Source: Hyphomicrobiales bacterium
GTDB taxonomy: Bacteria; Pseudomonadota; Alphaproteobacteria; Rhizobiales; Rhizobiaceae
Direction of reading: 5' to 3'
DNA length: 64,000 nucleotides
Assembly (NCBI GenBank): GCA_900471925.1
Contig: UCGV01000003.1
Location: forward strand, 124,001 to 188,000
Position 1 is the stretch's first letter. Each line of letters begins with the position of its first letter. The notes beneath the pieces are model-generated. The model had not been told where the DNA came from. It saw nothing but the letters and a program-made list of their open reading frames with translations, and did not search any database. The translations under genes were made by a program, and so were the position numbers. Of this stretch, positions 1 through 8,153 are shown piece after piece.

Positions 1-67
1 TGCGCGCGGCTATTATTACGACGCCAAGCGTAAGGGCATGGATGACATCGCCCAGGGCAATTATTGA
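1..67 (+). CDS. 3' end of an unidentified protein (partial)
   Basis: The second frame reads through from the left edge and stops at a TGA at 65-67, giving about 21 C-terminal residues rich in Gly, Tyr and charged residues (RGYYYDAKRKGMDDIAQGNY). The codons look like normal coding usage for this genome, so this is probably the tail of a real gene that begins outside the window. The tail is too short to assign a family. It converges on the serine hydrolase gene that ends at 96. Confidence 0.5.
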   Translation, partial: ARGYYYDAKRKGMDDIAQGNY

Positions 68-95
68 TCCCAGCCATTGATCGGAAGTTCAAACC

Positions 96-1487
96 TCAGC
101 CGGCTTTCGCCGACTGAAGCGTATTGAGTATGTCCTTCAGCAAAATCTGTGGTCGATAACGAGTCCAGCTCGGCGTCAATCCGAGGCGAACGAAGACCAG
201 ATTGGCAGACGGCACGATTGCCACCGTCTGCCCGTCATGGCCTTGCAGCCAGAAAGTATCTTCCGGCAGGCCGAATTGCGCACTGGTGCCGCCGCCCGGC
301 CCCGCAAGCCAGGCCTGAGCTTCCGTATATTTGCCGCCGGAACTTGCTGTCGGGGTCCGCATCGTCGCAACGAAGCCTTCCGGCAACAGCCTCTGCCCGT
401 GCCACACACCGTCCTGCAGCAGGAATTGGCCGAAACGCGCCCAGTCATGCCCCGTGGCATACAGATAGGAGCTGCCGGCGAATGTACCGCGTTCATCGGC
501 TTCAAAGATCGCGCTCGTCATGCCGAGCGGATCGAACAGCGCATCGCGGGGATAATCGAGGGCAGCGCGCGGATCGCCGACCTTGTCCATCCAGATGCGC
601 GACAGAAGCACCGCCGTACCGCTGGAATAGTGGAAATCCGAGCCCGGTGCCGCCACCAGCGGCGCGGCTGCCGGCAGGGAGACCATATCGGGATCAAGAT
701 AGAGCATGCGCGTCACATCGGCGACGGCGCCGTAATCCTCGTTGAAGGCAAGCCCGCTTTCCATGCCGAGAAGATCGGAGACCTTGATATCGCGGCGCGC
801 ATCATTGGCCCATCGCGGCAGCAGATGCGTATCGTCGAACGAGATCTTGTCCGACAGCATGAGCCGGCCGATCAGCGCCGCATTGACCGTCTTCGTCATC
901 GACCAGCCGATCAGCGGCGTATCGGCAGAAAAGCCCGGTCCGTAGCTTTCGGCAATGATGCGGCCGTCCTGCACGACCACCATCGCCCGCATTGCCGGCC
1001 CGGCGAGCGTCGCATCAGAGAGGAGCTTGACGATATCGGCATTGCCGTCGGTGGGGTCGACGCCCTCGCCATCAGGCCAGACTGCGTCATTTTCGCCCAG
1101 TTGCGGCGCCGGCATCAGCGGCACGGCCCTGGCGGCGGCATCGAAATCTCCGTTCGGCACGCTGGTGCAGCCGAATGCACCGCGATAAAGCGCGTAATTC
1201 GGCGCAAACAGGCCCATGAAGCGCGACGTCACCCGCCCGCTGTCACGATCGACTTCGATTCGCATCAGCCGCAGAAGTGGATTTCCAGGCGCCTGGACAT
1301 CGTCATAAAGCACGGCTTCGGGATCGCGCCCGGCAATGAAAACATTGGAGCAAACGATCTTGGCGGCATATCCGTTGCCGACCTTCAACAACTCCGGCGG
1401 GCTGACGGCAAGCCATGCGCCCCCACCAAAAAGAACGAGAATGACGAGCAGGGCCAAGCCCTTGAGAATACGCAGAACAACTCGCAT
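96..1487 (-). CDS. membrane-anchored serine hydrolase, beta-lactamase (class C)/6-aminohexanoate-dimer hydrolase-like
   Basis: The protein has 463 residues. A single hydrophobic segment at about residues 3-28 would anchor it in the inner membrane with the enzyme in the periplasm. The catalytic SxxK motif is visible as SMTK at about residues 196-199, followed by a YSS element and an HDG motif near the C-terminus in place of the KTG of true beta-lactamases. This combination is usual for esterases, peptidases and amide hydrolases of the Beta-lactamase (PF00144) family rather than for resistance enzymes. The start is the ATG at 1487 because a GGAGG lies 5 bases upstream. An upstream in-frame GTG at 1499 would place that ribosome site inside the gene. 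The natural substrate cannot be read from sequence. Confidence 0.85.
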   Translation of the reverse strand: MRVVLRILKGLALLVILVLFGGGAWLAVSPPELLKVGNGYAAKIVCSNVFIAGRDPEAVLYDDVQAPGNPLLRLMRIEVDRDSGRVTSRFMGLFAPNYALYRGAFGCTSVPNGDFDAAARAVPLMPAPQLGENDAVWPDGEGVDPTDGNADIVKLLSDATLAGPAMRAMVVVQDGRIIAESYGPGFSADTPLIGWSMTKTVNAALIGRLMLSDKISFDDTHLLPRWANDARRDIKVSDLLGMESGLAFNEDYGAVADVTRMLYLDPDMVSLPAAAPLVAAPGSDFHYSSGTAVLLSRIWMDKVGDPRAALDYPRDALFDPLGMTSAIFEADERGTFAGSSYLYATGHDWARFGQFLLQDGVWHGQRLLPEGFVATMRTPTASSGGKYTEAQAWLAGPGGGTSAQFGLPEDTFWLQGHDGQTVAIVPSANLVFVRLGLTPSWTRYRPQILLKDILNTLQSAKAG

Positions 1488-1620
1488 GCAATCCTCCACG
1501 AAATGAAGAGAAGCAGGAAATGCATCAGACGAAAAGGGAGAAACCGAAAGAAGTTTTCAGCGGTCGTCAAATCTAGCGGAAGTCTTAGCCGGCTTCTGCG
1601 CAAGCCTTGGCCCACAGGGC

Positions 1621-1638
1621 ACGTCATCAAACTGTAGC
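1621..1638 (+). promoter_or_regulatory. candidate PHO box upstream of btaAB
   Basis: Two 7-base half-sites separated by 4 bases (ACGTCAT, CAAA, CTGTAGC) lie 45 bases before btaA. Against the rhizobial PHO-box half-site CTGTCAT they match 5/7 and 4/7, with the expected 11-base period. Betaine-lipid genes are PhoB-induced during phosphate starvation in Sinorhizobium, so the position fits. The match is partial and remains a candidate. Confidence 0.4.
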
Positions 1639-1683
1639 AGAGGCGGGTTACACGCCCTGAACGCTTAAAAAGGTGACAGACTC

Positions 1684-2928
1684 ATGTCGGAATTTGCACC
1701 GGATACCGGCTTCCGCAAGAACCGGAAACTCAAGGCAGCGCTTCTCCGCCACAAGGCATTTTCCAAGGACGGTTTCTCCGAACGTCTCTTCGGCCTTCTT
1801 TTTTCCGGCCTCGTTTATCCGCAGATCTGGGAAGACCCCGATCTCGATATGCAGGCGATGGATCTGAAGCCCAATCACCGCATCGTCACGATCGGTTCCG
1901 GCGGCTGCAACATGCTTGCCTACCTCTCCAAGGCGCCGGCCTCTATCGATGTGGTGGATCTCAATCCGCATCATATCGCGCTGAACAAGCTCAAGCTCGC
2001 CGCCTTCAAGAACCTGCCGGATCATACCGATCTCGTGCGTTTCCTGGCGATGCCAAACGAGAAGTCGAACAGCCGCCTCTTCGACCGCTACCTGTCGTCC
2101 AATCTTGACGATACGACCCGCGGCTACTGGAACACCCGCAAGTTCGGCCGCCGCCGCGTCACCGTATTCGACCGCAACATCTATGAAACCGGCCTGCTCG
2201 GCCGCTTCATCGGCGCCGCTCATCTGCTGGCCCGCCTGCACGGCGTGAAGCTGCAGGAAATGACCAAGGCCCGCACCATCCGCGAGCAGCGTCAGTTCTT
2301 CGACGACCAGATTGCTCCGCTTTTCGAAAAGCCGGTCGTCCGCTGGATCACCAACCGCAAGAGCTCGCTCTTCGGCCTCGGCATCCCGCCGCAGCAATAT
2401 GACGAGCTGGCGAGCCTGGCCGACGACAATTCCATCGCTCCGGTCCTGAAGCATCGCCTGGAAAAGCTCGCCTGTCATTTCCCGATGCGCGACAACTATT
2501 TCGCCTGGCAGGCTTTCGCGCGCCGATACGCCGATGGCCAGGAAGGCCCGCTGCCGACCTACCTGAAACCGGAACACTATGAAGTGATCCGCGCCAATGT
2601 CGACCGCGTCAATGTCCATCATGCAAGTTTCACCGAGCTGCTTGCCGGCGAGCCTGCAGCCTCGCGTGACCGCTACATCCTGCTCGATGCGCAGGACTGG
2701 ATGACCGACCAGCAGCTGAACGACGTCTGGCGCGAAATCACCCGTACCGCCCGCGAAGGCGCACGCGTGATCTTCCGCACGGCCGCCGAAAAGAGCATTA
2801 TCGAAGGCCGCCTCGAACCCGAAATCCGGGATCAGTGGGATTATTTCGAGGATCAGTCGCGTGAGATGACCACCCAGGACCGCTCGGCAATCTACGGCGG
2901 CTTCCACATCTATGGGAAGAAGGCGTGA
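1684..2928 (+). CDS. btaA: S-adenosylmethionine:diacylglycerol 3-amino-3-carboxypropyltransferase (betaine lipid synthesis)
   Basis: The protein has 414 residues and belongs to the BtaA/DUF3419 family. It transfers the 3-amino-3-carboxypropyl group of SAM to diacylglycerol, forming diacylglyceryl-homoserine, the first step of DGTS betaine-lipid synthesis at the inner membrane. A SAM-site-like stretch (TIGSGGCNMLAYL) lies at about residues 71-83, and a conserved block with YxxLLDAQDW is near the C-terminus. The next gene starts on the last 4 bases of this one and encodes a methyltransferase, which is the btaAB arrangement of Rhodobacter and Sinorhizobium. In those organisms these lipids replace phospholipids when phosphate is scarce. 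The family call is strong. Phosphate control here is inferred from the weak PHO box upstream. Confidence 0.92.
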   Translation: MSEFAPDTGFRKNRKLKAALLRHKAFSKDGFSERLFGLLFSGLVYPQIWEDPDLDMQAMDLKPNHRIVTIGSGGCNMLAYLSKAPASIDVVDLNPHHIALNKLKLAAFKNLPDHTDLVRFLAMPNEKSNSRLFDRYLSSNLDDTTRGYWNTRKFGRRRVTVFDRNIYETGLLGRFIGAAHLLARLHGVKLQEMTKARTIREQRQFFDDQIAPLFEKPVVRWITNRKSSLFGLGIPPQQYDELASLADDNSIAPVLKHRLEKLACHFPMRDNYFAWQAFARRYADGQEGPLPTYLKPEHYEVIRANVDRVNVHHASFTELLAGEPAASRDRYILLDAQDWMTDQQLNDVWREITRTAREGARVIFRTAAEKSIIEGRLEPEIRDQWDYFEDQSREMTTQDRSAIYGGFHIYGKKA

Positions 2929-3596
2929 GCGAAGCGAGCGAGATGACCGTCAAGAGCGAGGAACATGCCGACCTGATGGACGGCATGTACCGCTACCAGC
3001 GCCATTTCTACGATCTCACCCGCAAATATTACCTCCTCGGCCGCGATCGCACGATCCGCAATCTCGATGTTCCCGAAGGTGGTACGCTTCTCGAAGTCGG
3101 CTGCGGCACCGGCCGCAACATGGCGCTCGCCCACAAGCATTTCCCGACAGCCAAGCTCTATGGCCTCGACATTTCCCAGGAAATGCTGATTTCGGCACGC
3201 AAGACCTTCGCTACGAAAGCGACGGTCCCGGATTTCCGTGTCGCGGATGCCACCGCCTATACGCCGCGCGAATTCGGCACCAGCGGCTTCGACCGCATCC
3301 TGATCTCCTACGCGTTGTCGATGATCCCCGATTGGGAACGAGCCGTCGATGCTTCGATTGCCGCGCTCAATCCGGGTGGCGAGCTCCACATCGTCGATTT
3401 CGGCCAGCAGGAGGGCCTGCCCGTCTGGTTCCGCAAGCTTCTTCAGGCATGGCTCGCCAAATTCCATGTCACGCCGCGCCCCAATCTGCGCGAGGTCCTG
3501 GAAGCGCAAGCTGTTGAAAATAATGCGAGATTGTCGTTCGAGCCGATCGGCGGCGGTTATGCATGGCGTGCGGCCATTATCAGCAAGCGCTCATAA
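2925..3596 (+). CDS. btaB: S-adenosylmethionine-dependent N-methyltransferase of betaine lipid synthesis
   Basis: This 223-residue class I methyltransferase carries a clear SAM-binding motif I (LLEVGCGTGRN) at about residues 46-56. BtaB methylates the amino group of diacylglyceryl-homoserine three times to give DGTS. The GTG start at 2925 overlaps the btaA stop codon by 4 bases, so translation is probably coupled. The pairing with btaA is the main reason for the specific call. The protein alone would only be called a small-molecule methyltransferase. Confidence 0.9.
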   Translation: MSEASEMTVKSEEHADLMDGMYRYQRHFYDLTRKYYLLGRDRTIRNLDVPEGGTLLEVGCGTGRNMALAHKHFPTAKLYGLDISQEMLISARKTFATKATVPDFRVADATAYTPREFGTSGFDRILISYALSMIPDWERAVDASIAALNPGGELHIVDFGQQEGLPVWFRKLLQAWLAKFHVTPRPNLREVLEAQAVENNARLSFEPIGGGYAWRAAIISKRS

Positions 3597-3716
3597 TTCG
3601 CTTGTAAATAACCATTTTTTTACGTTGATATTAGAAAAGAGGGTTATTCCCTCTGCTGGGCGCGTGTTTTCGAAGGTCAAGCTGTGGGGCAGATCTATCA
3701 TCACGACGGAACGTTC

Positions 3717-4514
3717 ATGCGTCGGCTTTTGTTTTGCGTCCTGCCGCTTGCCCTGCTGCTCGCCGGTTGCAGCTCCACGGGCTATGATTATCTCTCAACC
3801 GCTTCTATAAAGCCGCAGACGCGCTTCAAGGATACCGATCCGCAGGATTTCGGACCCAAGCACCCGCAGCTGAATGCCATCCACGGTATCGATATCTCCA
3901 AATGGCAGGGCGATATCGACTGGCCGACGGTGCGCAAATCAGGCGTCGCCTTCGCCTTCATCAAGGCGACCGAAGGCAAGGACAGGGTCGATCCGCGCTT
4001 TGACGAATATTGGCGTGAGGCCGCCGCCTCGGGCATTCCGCACGCGCCCTACCATTTCTACTATTTCTGCTCTTCCGCCGACGAACAGGCCGACTGGTTC
4101 ATCCGCAACGTTCCGAAGGAATCGATGCGCCTGCCGCCGGTTCTGGATGTCGAATGGAATGCGGAATCGAAGACCTGTCGCTTCCGCCCCGATCCGGTGA
4201 CCGTACGCTCGGAAATGAAGCGCTTCATGGATCGCCTGGAGGCCTATTACGGCAAGCGGCCGATTATCTATACTTCGGTCGATTTCCACCGCGACAATCT
4301 CGCCGGCTATTTCCAGGACTATCATTTCTGGGTGCGCTCGACCGCCAAACATCCTGACGTGACCTATGCCGACCGCCGCTGGGCCTTCTGGCAGTACACG
4401 TCGACAGGCGTCATCCCCGGCATCCAGGGGCCAACGGATATCAATGTCTTTGCCGGTTCCGCGAAAAACTGGAACAACTGGGTGGCTGACGTTTCCAAGG
4501 ATAGAAATTCTTAG
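3717..4514 (+). CDS. lipoprotein lysozyme, glycoside hydrolase family 25
   Basis: The protein has 265 residues. The N-terminus is a lipoprotein signal (MRRLLFCVLPLALLLAGC) with an LAGC lipobox, so the mature enzyme should be lipid-anchored on the periplasmic side. From about residue 60 it matches the GH25 muramidase fold: GIDISKWQG, the FIKATEG strand, the acidic pair in LDVEWN, and a late WAFWQYTSTG. GH25 enzymes cut the beta-1,4 bond between MurNAc and GlcNAc. I chose the ATG at 3717 because it starts the signal peptide directly; an upstream frame would add 11 hydrophilic residues. The following gene is a lytic transglycosylase, so two wall-cleaving enzymes are adjacent. Confidence 0.88.
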   Translation: MRRLLFCVLPLALLLAGCSSTGYDYLSTASIKPQTRFKDTDPQDFGPKHPQLNAIHGIDISKWQGDIDWPTVRKSGVAFAFIKATEGKDRVDPRFDEYWREAAASGIPHAPYHFYYFCSSADEQADWFIRNVPKESMRLPPVLDVEWNAESKTCRFRPDPVTVRSEMKRFMDRLEAYYGKRPIIYTSVDFHRDNLAGYFQDYHFWVRSTAKHPDVTYADRRWAFWQYTSTGVIPGIQGPTDINVFAGSAKNWNNWVADVSKDRNS

Positions 4515-4598
4515 TAACGTGCCCTAATCTTTCTTGCTTCCGTCACATTCCTCTGGGAAATCGACGGGCATTCCATGTGATTTTACGAGGATCGTTTC

Positions 4599-5825
4599 AT
4601 GCACCGCTCGCTCAAAGGCCGCTCTGCACTTGCCCTTCTGTTTGCCTGCGCCATCGCAACGGGTGCCGCCACCCAGCAAGCGCCTGACGCGGCAGCCTCG
4701 GCGCCTGCAGCACCCTGCGGCGGCGATCTCGCAACCTTCCTCGATGGCGTCAAGAAGGACGCAATTGCCGCCGGCGCGAGCGCCGATGCAGCGGATCAGG
4801 CGCTCGCGGGCGCACAGATCGACCCCAAGGTTTTGAGCCGCGACCGCGGCCAGGGCGTCTTCCGCCAGACTTTCCTCGAATTCTCGCAGCGTACCGTCAG
4901 CCAGGCTCGCCTCGATATCGGCCGCCAGAAGATGAAGCAGTACGCCGATGTCTTCGCTCGTGCCGAACAGGATTACGGCGTGCCTCCGGGCGTCATCACC
5001 GCCTTCTGGGCGATGGAAACCGACTTCGGCGCCGTACAGGGCGATTTCAACACTCGCAACGCGTTGGTGACGCTCTCGCATGACTGCCGCCGCCCGGAAC
5101 TCTTCCGCCCACAGCTGATCGCCCTCATCGAGATGGTCCAGCACGGCGACCTCGACCCACAGACCAATACGGGCGCATGGGCCGGCGAAATCGGCCAGGT
5201 GCAGATGCTGCCGCGCGATATCATCGCTTACGGCATGGATGGCGACGGCGATGGCCATGTCCGCCTGAAGCAGAGCGGCCCGGATGCGATCCTGACCGCC
5301 GCCAAATTCATCCAGCATCTCGGCTTCGAGCGCGGCCAGCCCTGGCTACAGGAAGTCACGCTGCCCGACACCCTGCCCTGGGAAAAATCGGGCCTTGGCG
5401 GCACGATGACGGCAGCTGAATGGTTCAATCTCGGCGTCAAGCCACGCGACGGCAATACCGCATTCGCCAATCTCGAAGGCGATCTCGTGCTGCCGCAGGG
5501 CCGCCTCGGACCGGCCTTCATCGCCTATCCGAATTTCAAGATCTATCTCGAATGGAACAAGTCGTTCATCTACACGACTTCAGCCGCCTATTTCGCGACC
5601 CGCCTCTCCGGTGCTCCCACCTATCAGAAGGGCACGCCGGAACAGGGCCTTTCCAACGAGGACATGAAGCATCTGCAGACGAAGCTCGATTCGCTCGGCC
5701 ATGACGTCGGCGAGATCGACGGCATCCTCGGCTCCGGCACCCGCATTGCGATCCAGAAGGAACAGCAGCGCCTTGGCATCCCTGCCGACGGCTGGGCCAC
5801 CCCTGCCCTGCTCAACGCCCTCTGA
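4599..5825 (+). CDS. lytic murein transglycosylase, MltB type with peptidoglycan-binding domain
   Basis: This 408-residue secreted protein has a signal peptide (about residues 1-24), an MltB/SLT_2 catalytic domain (about 40-335) and a C-terminal PG_binding_1 domain (about 350-406). The catalytic glutamate is E140 in the METDFG motif. Such enzymes cleave glycan strands with formation of 1,6-anhydro-MurNAc during wall remodelling. The signal peptide has no lipobox cysteine, so it is probably soluble or weakly associated in the periplasm rather than a lipoprotein like E. coli MltB. GAGG lies 8 bases before the ATG. Confidence 0.9.
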   Translation: MHRSLKGRSALALLFACAIATGAATQQAPDAAASAPAAPCGGDLATFLDGVKKDAIAAGASADAADQALAGAQIDPKVLSRDRGQGVFRQTFLEFSQRTVSQARLDIGRQKMKQYADVFARAEQDYGVPPGVITAFWAMETDFGAVQGDFNTRNALVTLSHDCRRPELFRPQLIALIEMVQHGDLDPQTNTGAWAGEIGQVQMLPRDIIAYGMDGDGDGHVRLKQSGPDAILTAAKFIQHLGFERGQPWLQEVTLPDTLPWEKSGLGGTMTAAEWFNLGVKPRDGNTAFANLEGDLVLPQGRLGPAFIAYPNFKIYLEWNKSFIYTTSAAYFATRLSGAPTYQKGTPEQGLSNEDMKHLQTKLDSLGHDVGEIDGILGSGTRIAIQKEQQRLGIPADGWATPALLNAL

Positions 5826-5917
5826 TCCCTGAACTGCTCTTTCGCCACCCGACCGCATAAATCGGGTGGCGCCTTCCTGCCGATCAGCTAAACCTGCCAG
5901 AAACGGGAGGAATCGGC

Positions 5918-6823
5918 ATGGAACAGAGAATGAGCGCACTGACCTGGGGGCTGCTTGCCCTGCTCGGTCTGATCTGGGGCGGTTCCTTCTTCTTCGCCCG
6001 CATCGCCGTTGCCGAAGTGCCGCCGCTCACACTCGTCTTTCTGCGCCTCTCGATCGCAGCGCTTGCCCTGCATATCTATATTGCCGGCCGGTTCGGCATC
6101 TATCCGCTCCTGAAGAGCCGCTGGCGCGAATTCCTGATCCTCGGCATCATCAACAATGCCCTGCCCCATGCGCTGATCTTCTTCGGCCAGACGCGTATCG
6201 GCGCCGGCCTTGCCTCGATCCTCAATGCCAGCACGCCGATCTGGACGGTGCTGATCGCCAATTACCTGACATCGGATGAAAAACTGTCGTCGGCCAAGAT
6301 CCTCGGCTGCCTGACCGGCCTCATCGGCACGGTCATCCTCATCGGTCCGAGCATCACCACCGGCGGCGACGCGCCGCTTTGGGCGCTGCTGCTGCCGGTG
6401 ATTGCCGCGATCTCTTATGGATTTGCCGCGACCTACGGAAAGCGCTTCAAGGGCGTAGCACCGCCTGTCATCGCCGCCGGCCAGATGACGGCCTCATCAC
6501 TCGTCGCCCTGCCGCTCTCGCTCCTGATGGATCATCCCTGGGCACTTGCCCTGCCTTCGGTTCATTCGCTGGCGGCCATTCTGGCGCTCGCCCTGCTTTC
6601 CACCGCCTTCGGCTACATTCTCTATTTCCGCATCATGGCCGCCGCGGGCGCCACCAACACGTCGCTGGTGACGCTACTTGTGCCGCCGAGCGCCCTCCTT
6701 CTCGGTTTCCTCTTCCTCGGCGAGCGGCTGGACCTGACGGAGGTTGCCGGCATGGCGCTGATCGGCGTGGGACTGATCATTCTGGATGGCCGCATCTATC
6801 GCCGCTCCAAGGCCATCGCTTGA
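5918..6823 (+). CDS. DMT-superfamily transporter, EamA type
   Basis: The protein has 301 residues and about ten hydrophobic segments arranged as two EamA repeats, as usual for drug/metabolite exporters. GGGAGG precedes the ATG. It is clearly paralogous to the protein at 34316-35230: both start their first helix with WGGSFFFARIAVA and share GQTxIGAGLAS and SLVTLLVP blocks. Substrate specificity cannot be predicted for this family. It stands alone in the + orientation. Confidence 0.85.
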   Translation: MEQRMSALTWGLLALLGLIWGGSFFFARIAVAEVPPLTLVFLRLSIAALALHIYIAGRFGIYPLLKSRWREFLILGIINNALPHALIFFGQTRIGAGLASILNASTPIWTVLIANYLTSDEKLSSAKILGCLTGLIGTVILIGPSITTGGDAPLWALLLPVIAAISYGFAATYGKRFKGVAPPVIAAGQMTASSLVALPLSLLMDHPWALALPSVHSLAAILALALLSTAFGYILYFRIMAAAGATNTSLVTLLVPPSALLLGFLFLGERLDLTEVAGMALIGVGLIILDGRIYRRSKAIA

Positions 6824-7052
6824 AATGGCTATGCTGCACCGCGCCATTATTCCGCCAAAAGGGTGAATCGCGGCTATCGGTTTGTAACAAAGTGTTAAAT
6901 TTTGAGAGCGGATTTTTACGCTTATATTTCAGCGACTTGAAGATAAGCTCTCAGACTTTTCCACCGCACTCTTCGGCAGCGCAGCACAATAAGCGCTTTT
7001 CAAGCAACGCATTTGCGACATATTATTAGCCGGTTAACGCGAGGAGGCAGAC

Positions 7053-7130
7053 ATGGGACTTACGCAATCCTTGAATGTCCTGTTGGTCAGTGCAGCGTTC
7101 GCATTCGTCGTATCCATGCTCTTCATTTGA
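7053..7130 (+). CDS. 25-residue single-pass membrane peptide
   Basis: A strong GAGGAGG lies a few bases before this ATG. The 25-residue product (MGLTQSLNVLLVSAAFAFVV, then SMLFI) is almost entirely one hydrophobic helix. The 220 bases upstream are noncoding and AT-rich, as expected of a promoter region, and a terminator-like hairpin follows at 7191. Ribosome site, terminator and a clean membrane helix make it a credible gene. No function can be assigned. Confidence 0.6.
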   Translation: MGLTQSLNVLLVSAAFAFVVSMLFI

Positions 7131-7190
7131 GCCGGTGCGAAGCGTAAAAACTGAAATACCGAACTCCTAAACAATAAGCCCCAAAAATTG

Positions 7191-7223
7191 AAAAGCGCAT
7201 GCCCCGCCCGGCATTGCGCTTTT
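7191..7223. terminator. bidirectional terminator hairpin downstream of metF
   Basis: AAAAGCGCATGCC pairs with GGCATTGCGCTTTT across a short loop, with one bulged base. The A/T ends give a T-run on either strand. It sits 28 bases past the metF stop on the minus strand and 60 bases past the small peptide gene on the plus strand. Confidence 0.75.
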
Positions 7224-7250
7224 CCTTTATCTGCAAGAATGGCTCATCGA

Positions 7251-8153
7251 TTAAGCTGCGGCGCCCGCGCTTCTCACCGCTTGTCGGGCGAGGCCGAGAT
7301 TGCCGAGAACAGCCGAAACCAGCGGCGCGCGGTTCATCGTATAGAGATGAAACTCGTGGAGGCCGCGGCGGATCAGATCCTCGATCTGTTCGGCTGCGAC
7401 TTCGGCGGCCACCTTGGCACGCTCTTCCGGCTTGTCCTCATATCCAGCGAAACGCTCATCGAGGAAGGTGGGGATAAGAGTACCGCAGGCGCCGGCAAAG
7501 CGCTTCAGCTGCGTCAGGTTCTGGATCGGCATGATGCCCGGCACGACAGGGATCTTGACGCCGGCGGCACGTACCTTCTCGAGGTAACGCTCGAAATTGT
7601 CGTTGTCGAAGAAGAACTGCGTCAACGCCCGGTCGGCACCATTGTCGGCCTTTCGCTTCAGCATGTCGATATCGGCAGCCTGATCGCGGCTTTCCGGATG
7701 CTTTTCCGGATAGGCCGAGACCGAGATTTCGAAATCGCCGAGTTCCTTCAGGCCGGCAACCAGCTCGGCCGCATTGGCATAACCGCCCGGATGCGGCTGG
7801 TAGGGAGCACCGACACCGCCGGGTGCATCGCCGCGAAGGGCGACGAAATGCGTGACGCCGACCTTGCGGAAGCTGTCGACCACCTGATGCGTCTCTTCCT
7901 TCGTGGCGCTGACGCAAGTCAGGTGCGAGGCGGTTGCAAGCGGAGTGTCGTTGAGGAAACGTGTCACCGTCGAGAGCGTCGGCGCCTTCGTCGTGCCGCC
8001 AGCTCCATAGGTCACCGAAACGAATTCCGGGTTCCAATCCTGCAAATCACGGACGGTATTCCAGAGCTGACCTTCCATCTCCTCGGACTTCGGCGGGAAG
8101 AACTCGAAGGAGATCCGGAGATCTCGGCGGCGGGCGTCGTTGGTCTGGGTCAT
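7251..8153 (-). CDS. metF: 5,10-methylenetetrahydrofolate reductase
   Basis: The protein has 300 residues, the usual length for bacterial MetF. It reduces methylene-THF to 5-methyl-THF using an FAD cofactor, supplying the methyl donor for methionine synthase (metH lies at 42949-46722). The conserved N-terminal FEFFPPKS block and the LRGDAPGG strand motif are present. The start ATG abuts the TAA of the upstream ArsR-methyltransferase gene with no gap, so the two are co-transcribed from the promoter at about 9200, which carries a palindromic operator. Confidence 0.95.
   Translation of the reverse strand: MTQTNDARRRDLRISFEFFPPKSEEMEGQLWNTVRDLQDWNPEFVSVTYGAGGTTKAPTLSTVTRFLNDTPLATASHLTCVSATKEETHQVVDSFRKVGVTHFVALRGDAPGGVGAPYQPHPGGYANAAELVAGLKELGDFEISVSAYPEKHPESRDQAADIDMLKRKADNGADRALTQFFFDNDNFERYLEKVRAAGVKIPVVPGIMPIQNLTQLKRFAGACGTLIPTFLDERFAGYEDKPEERAKVAAEVAAEQIEDLIRRGLHEFHLYTMNRAPLVSAVLGNLGLARQAVRSAGAAA

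Noticed and set aside
3708..3732. GGAAC just before the GH25 lysozyme start
   Set aside because: No CGTT or TT at 16-18 bases follows, and the motif overlaps the start codon region.
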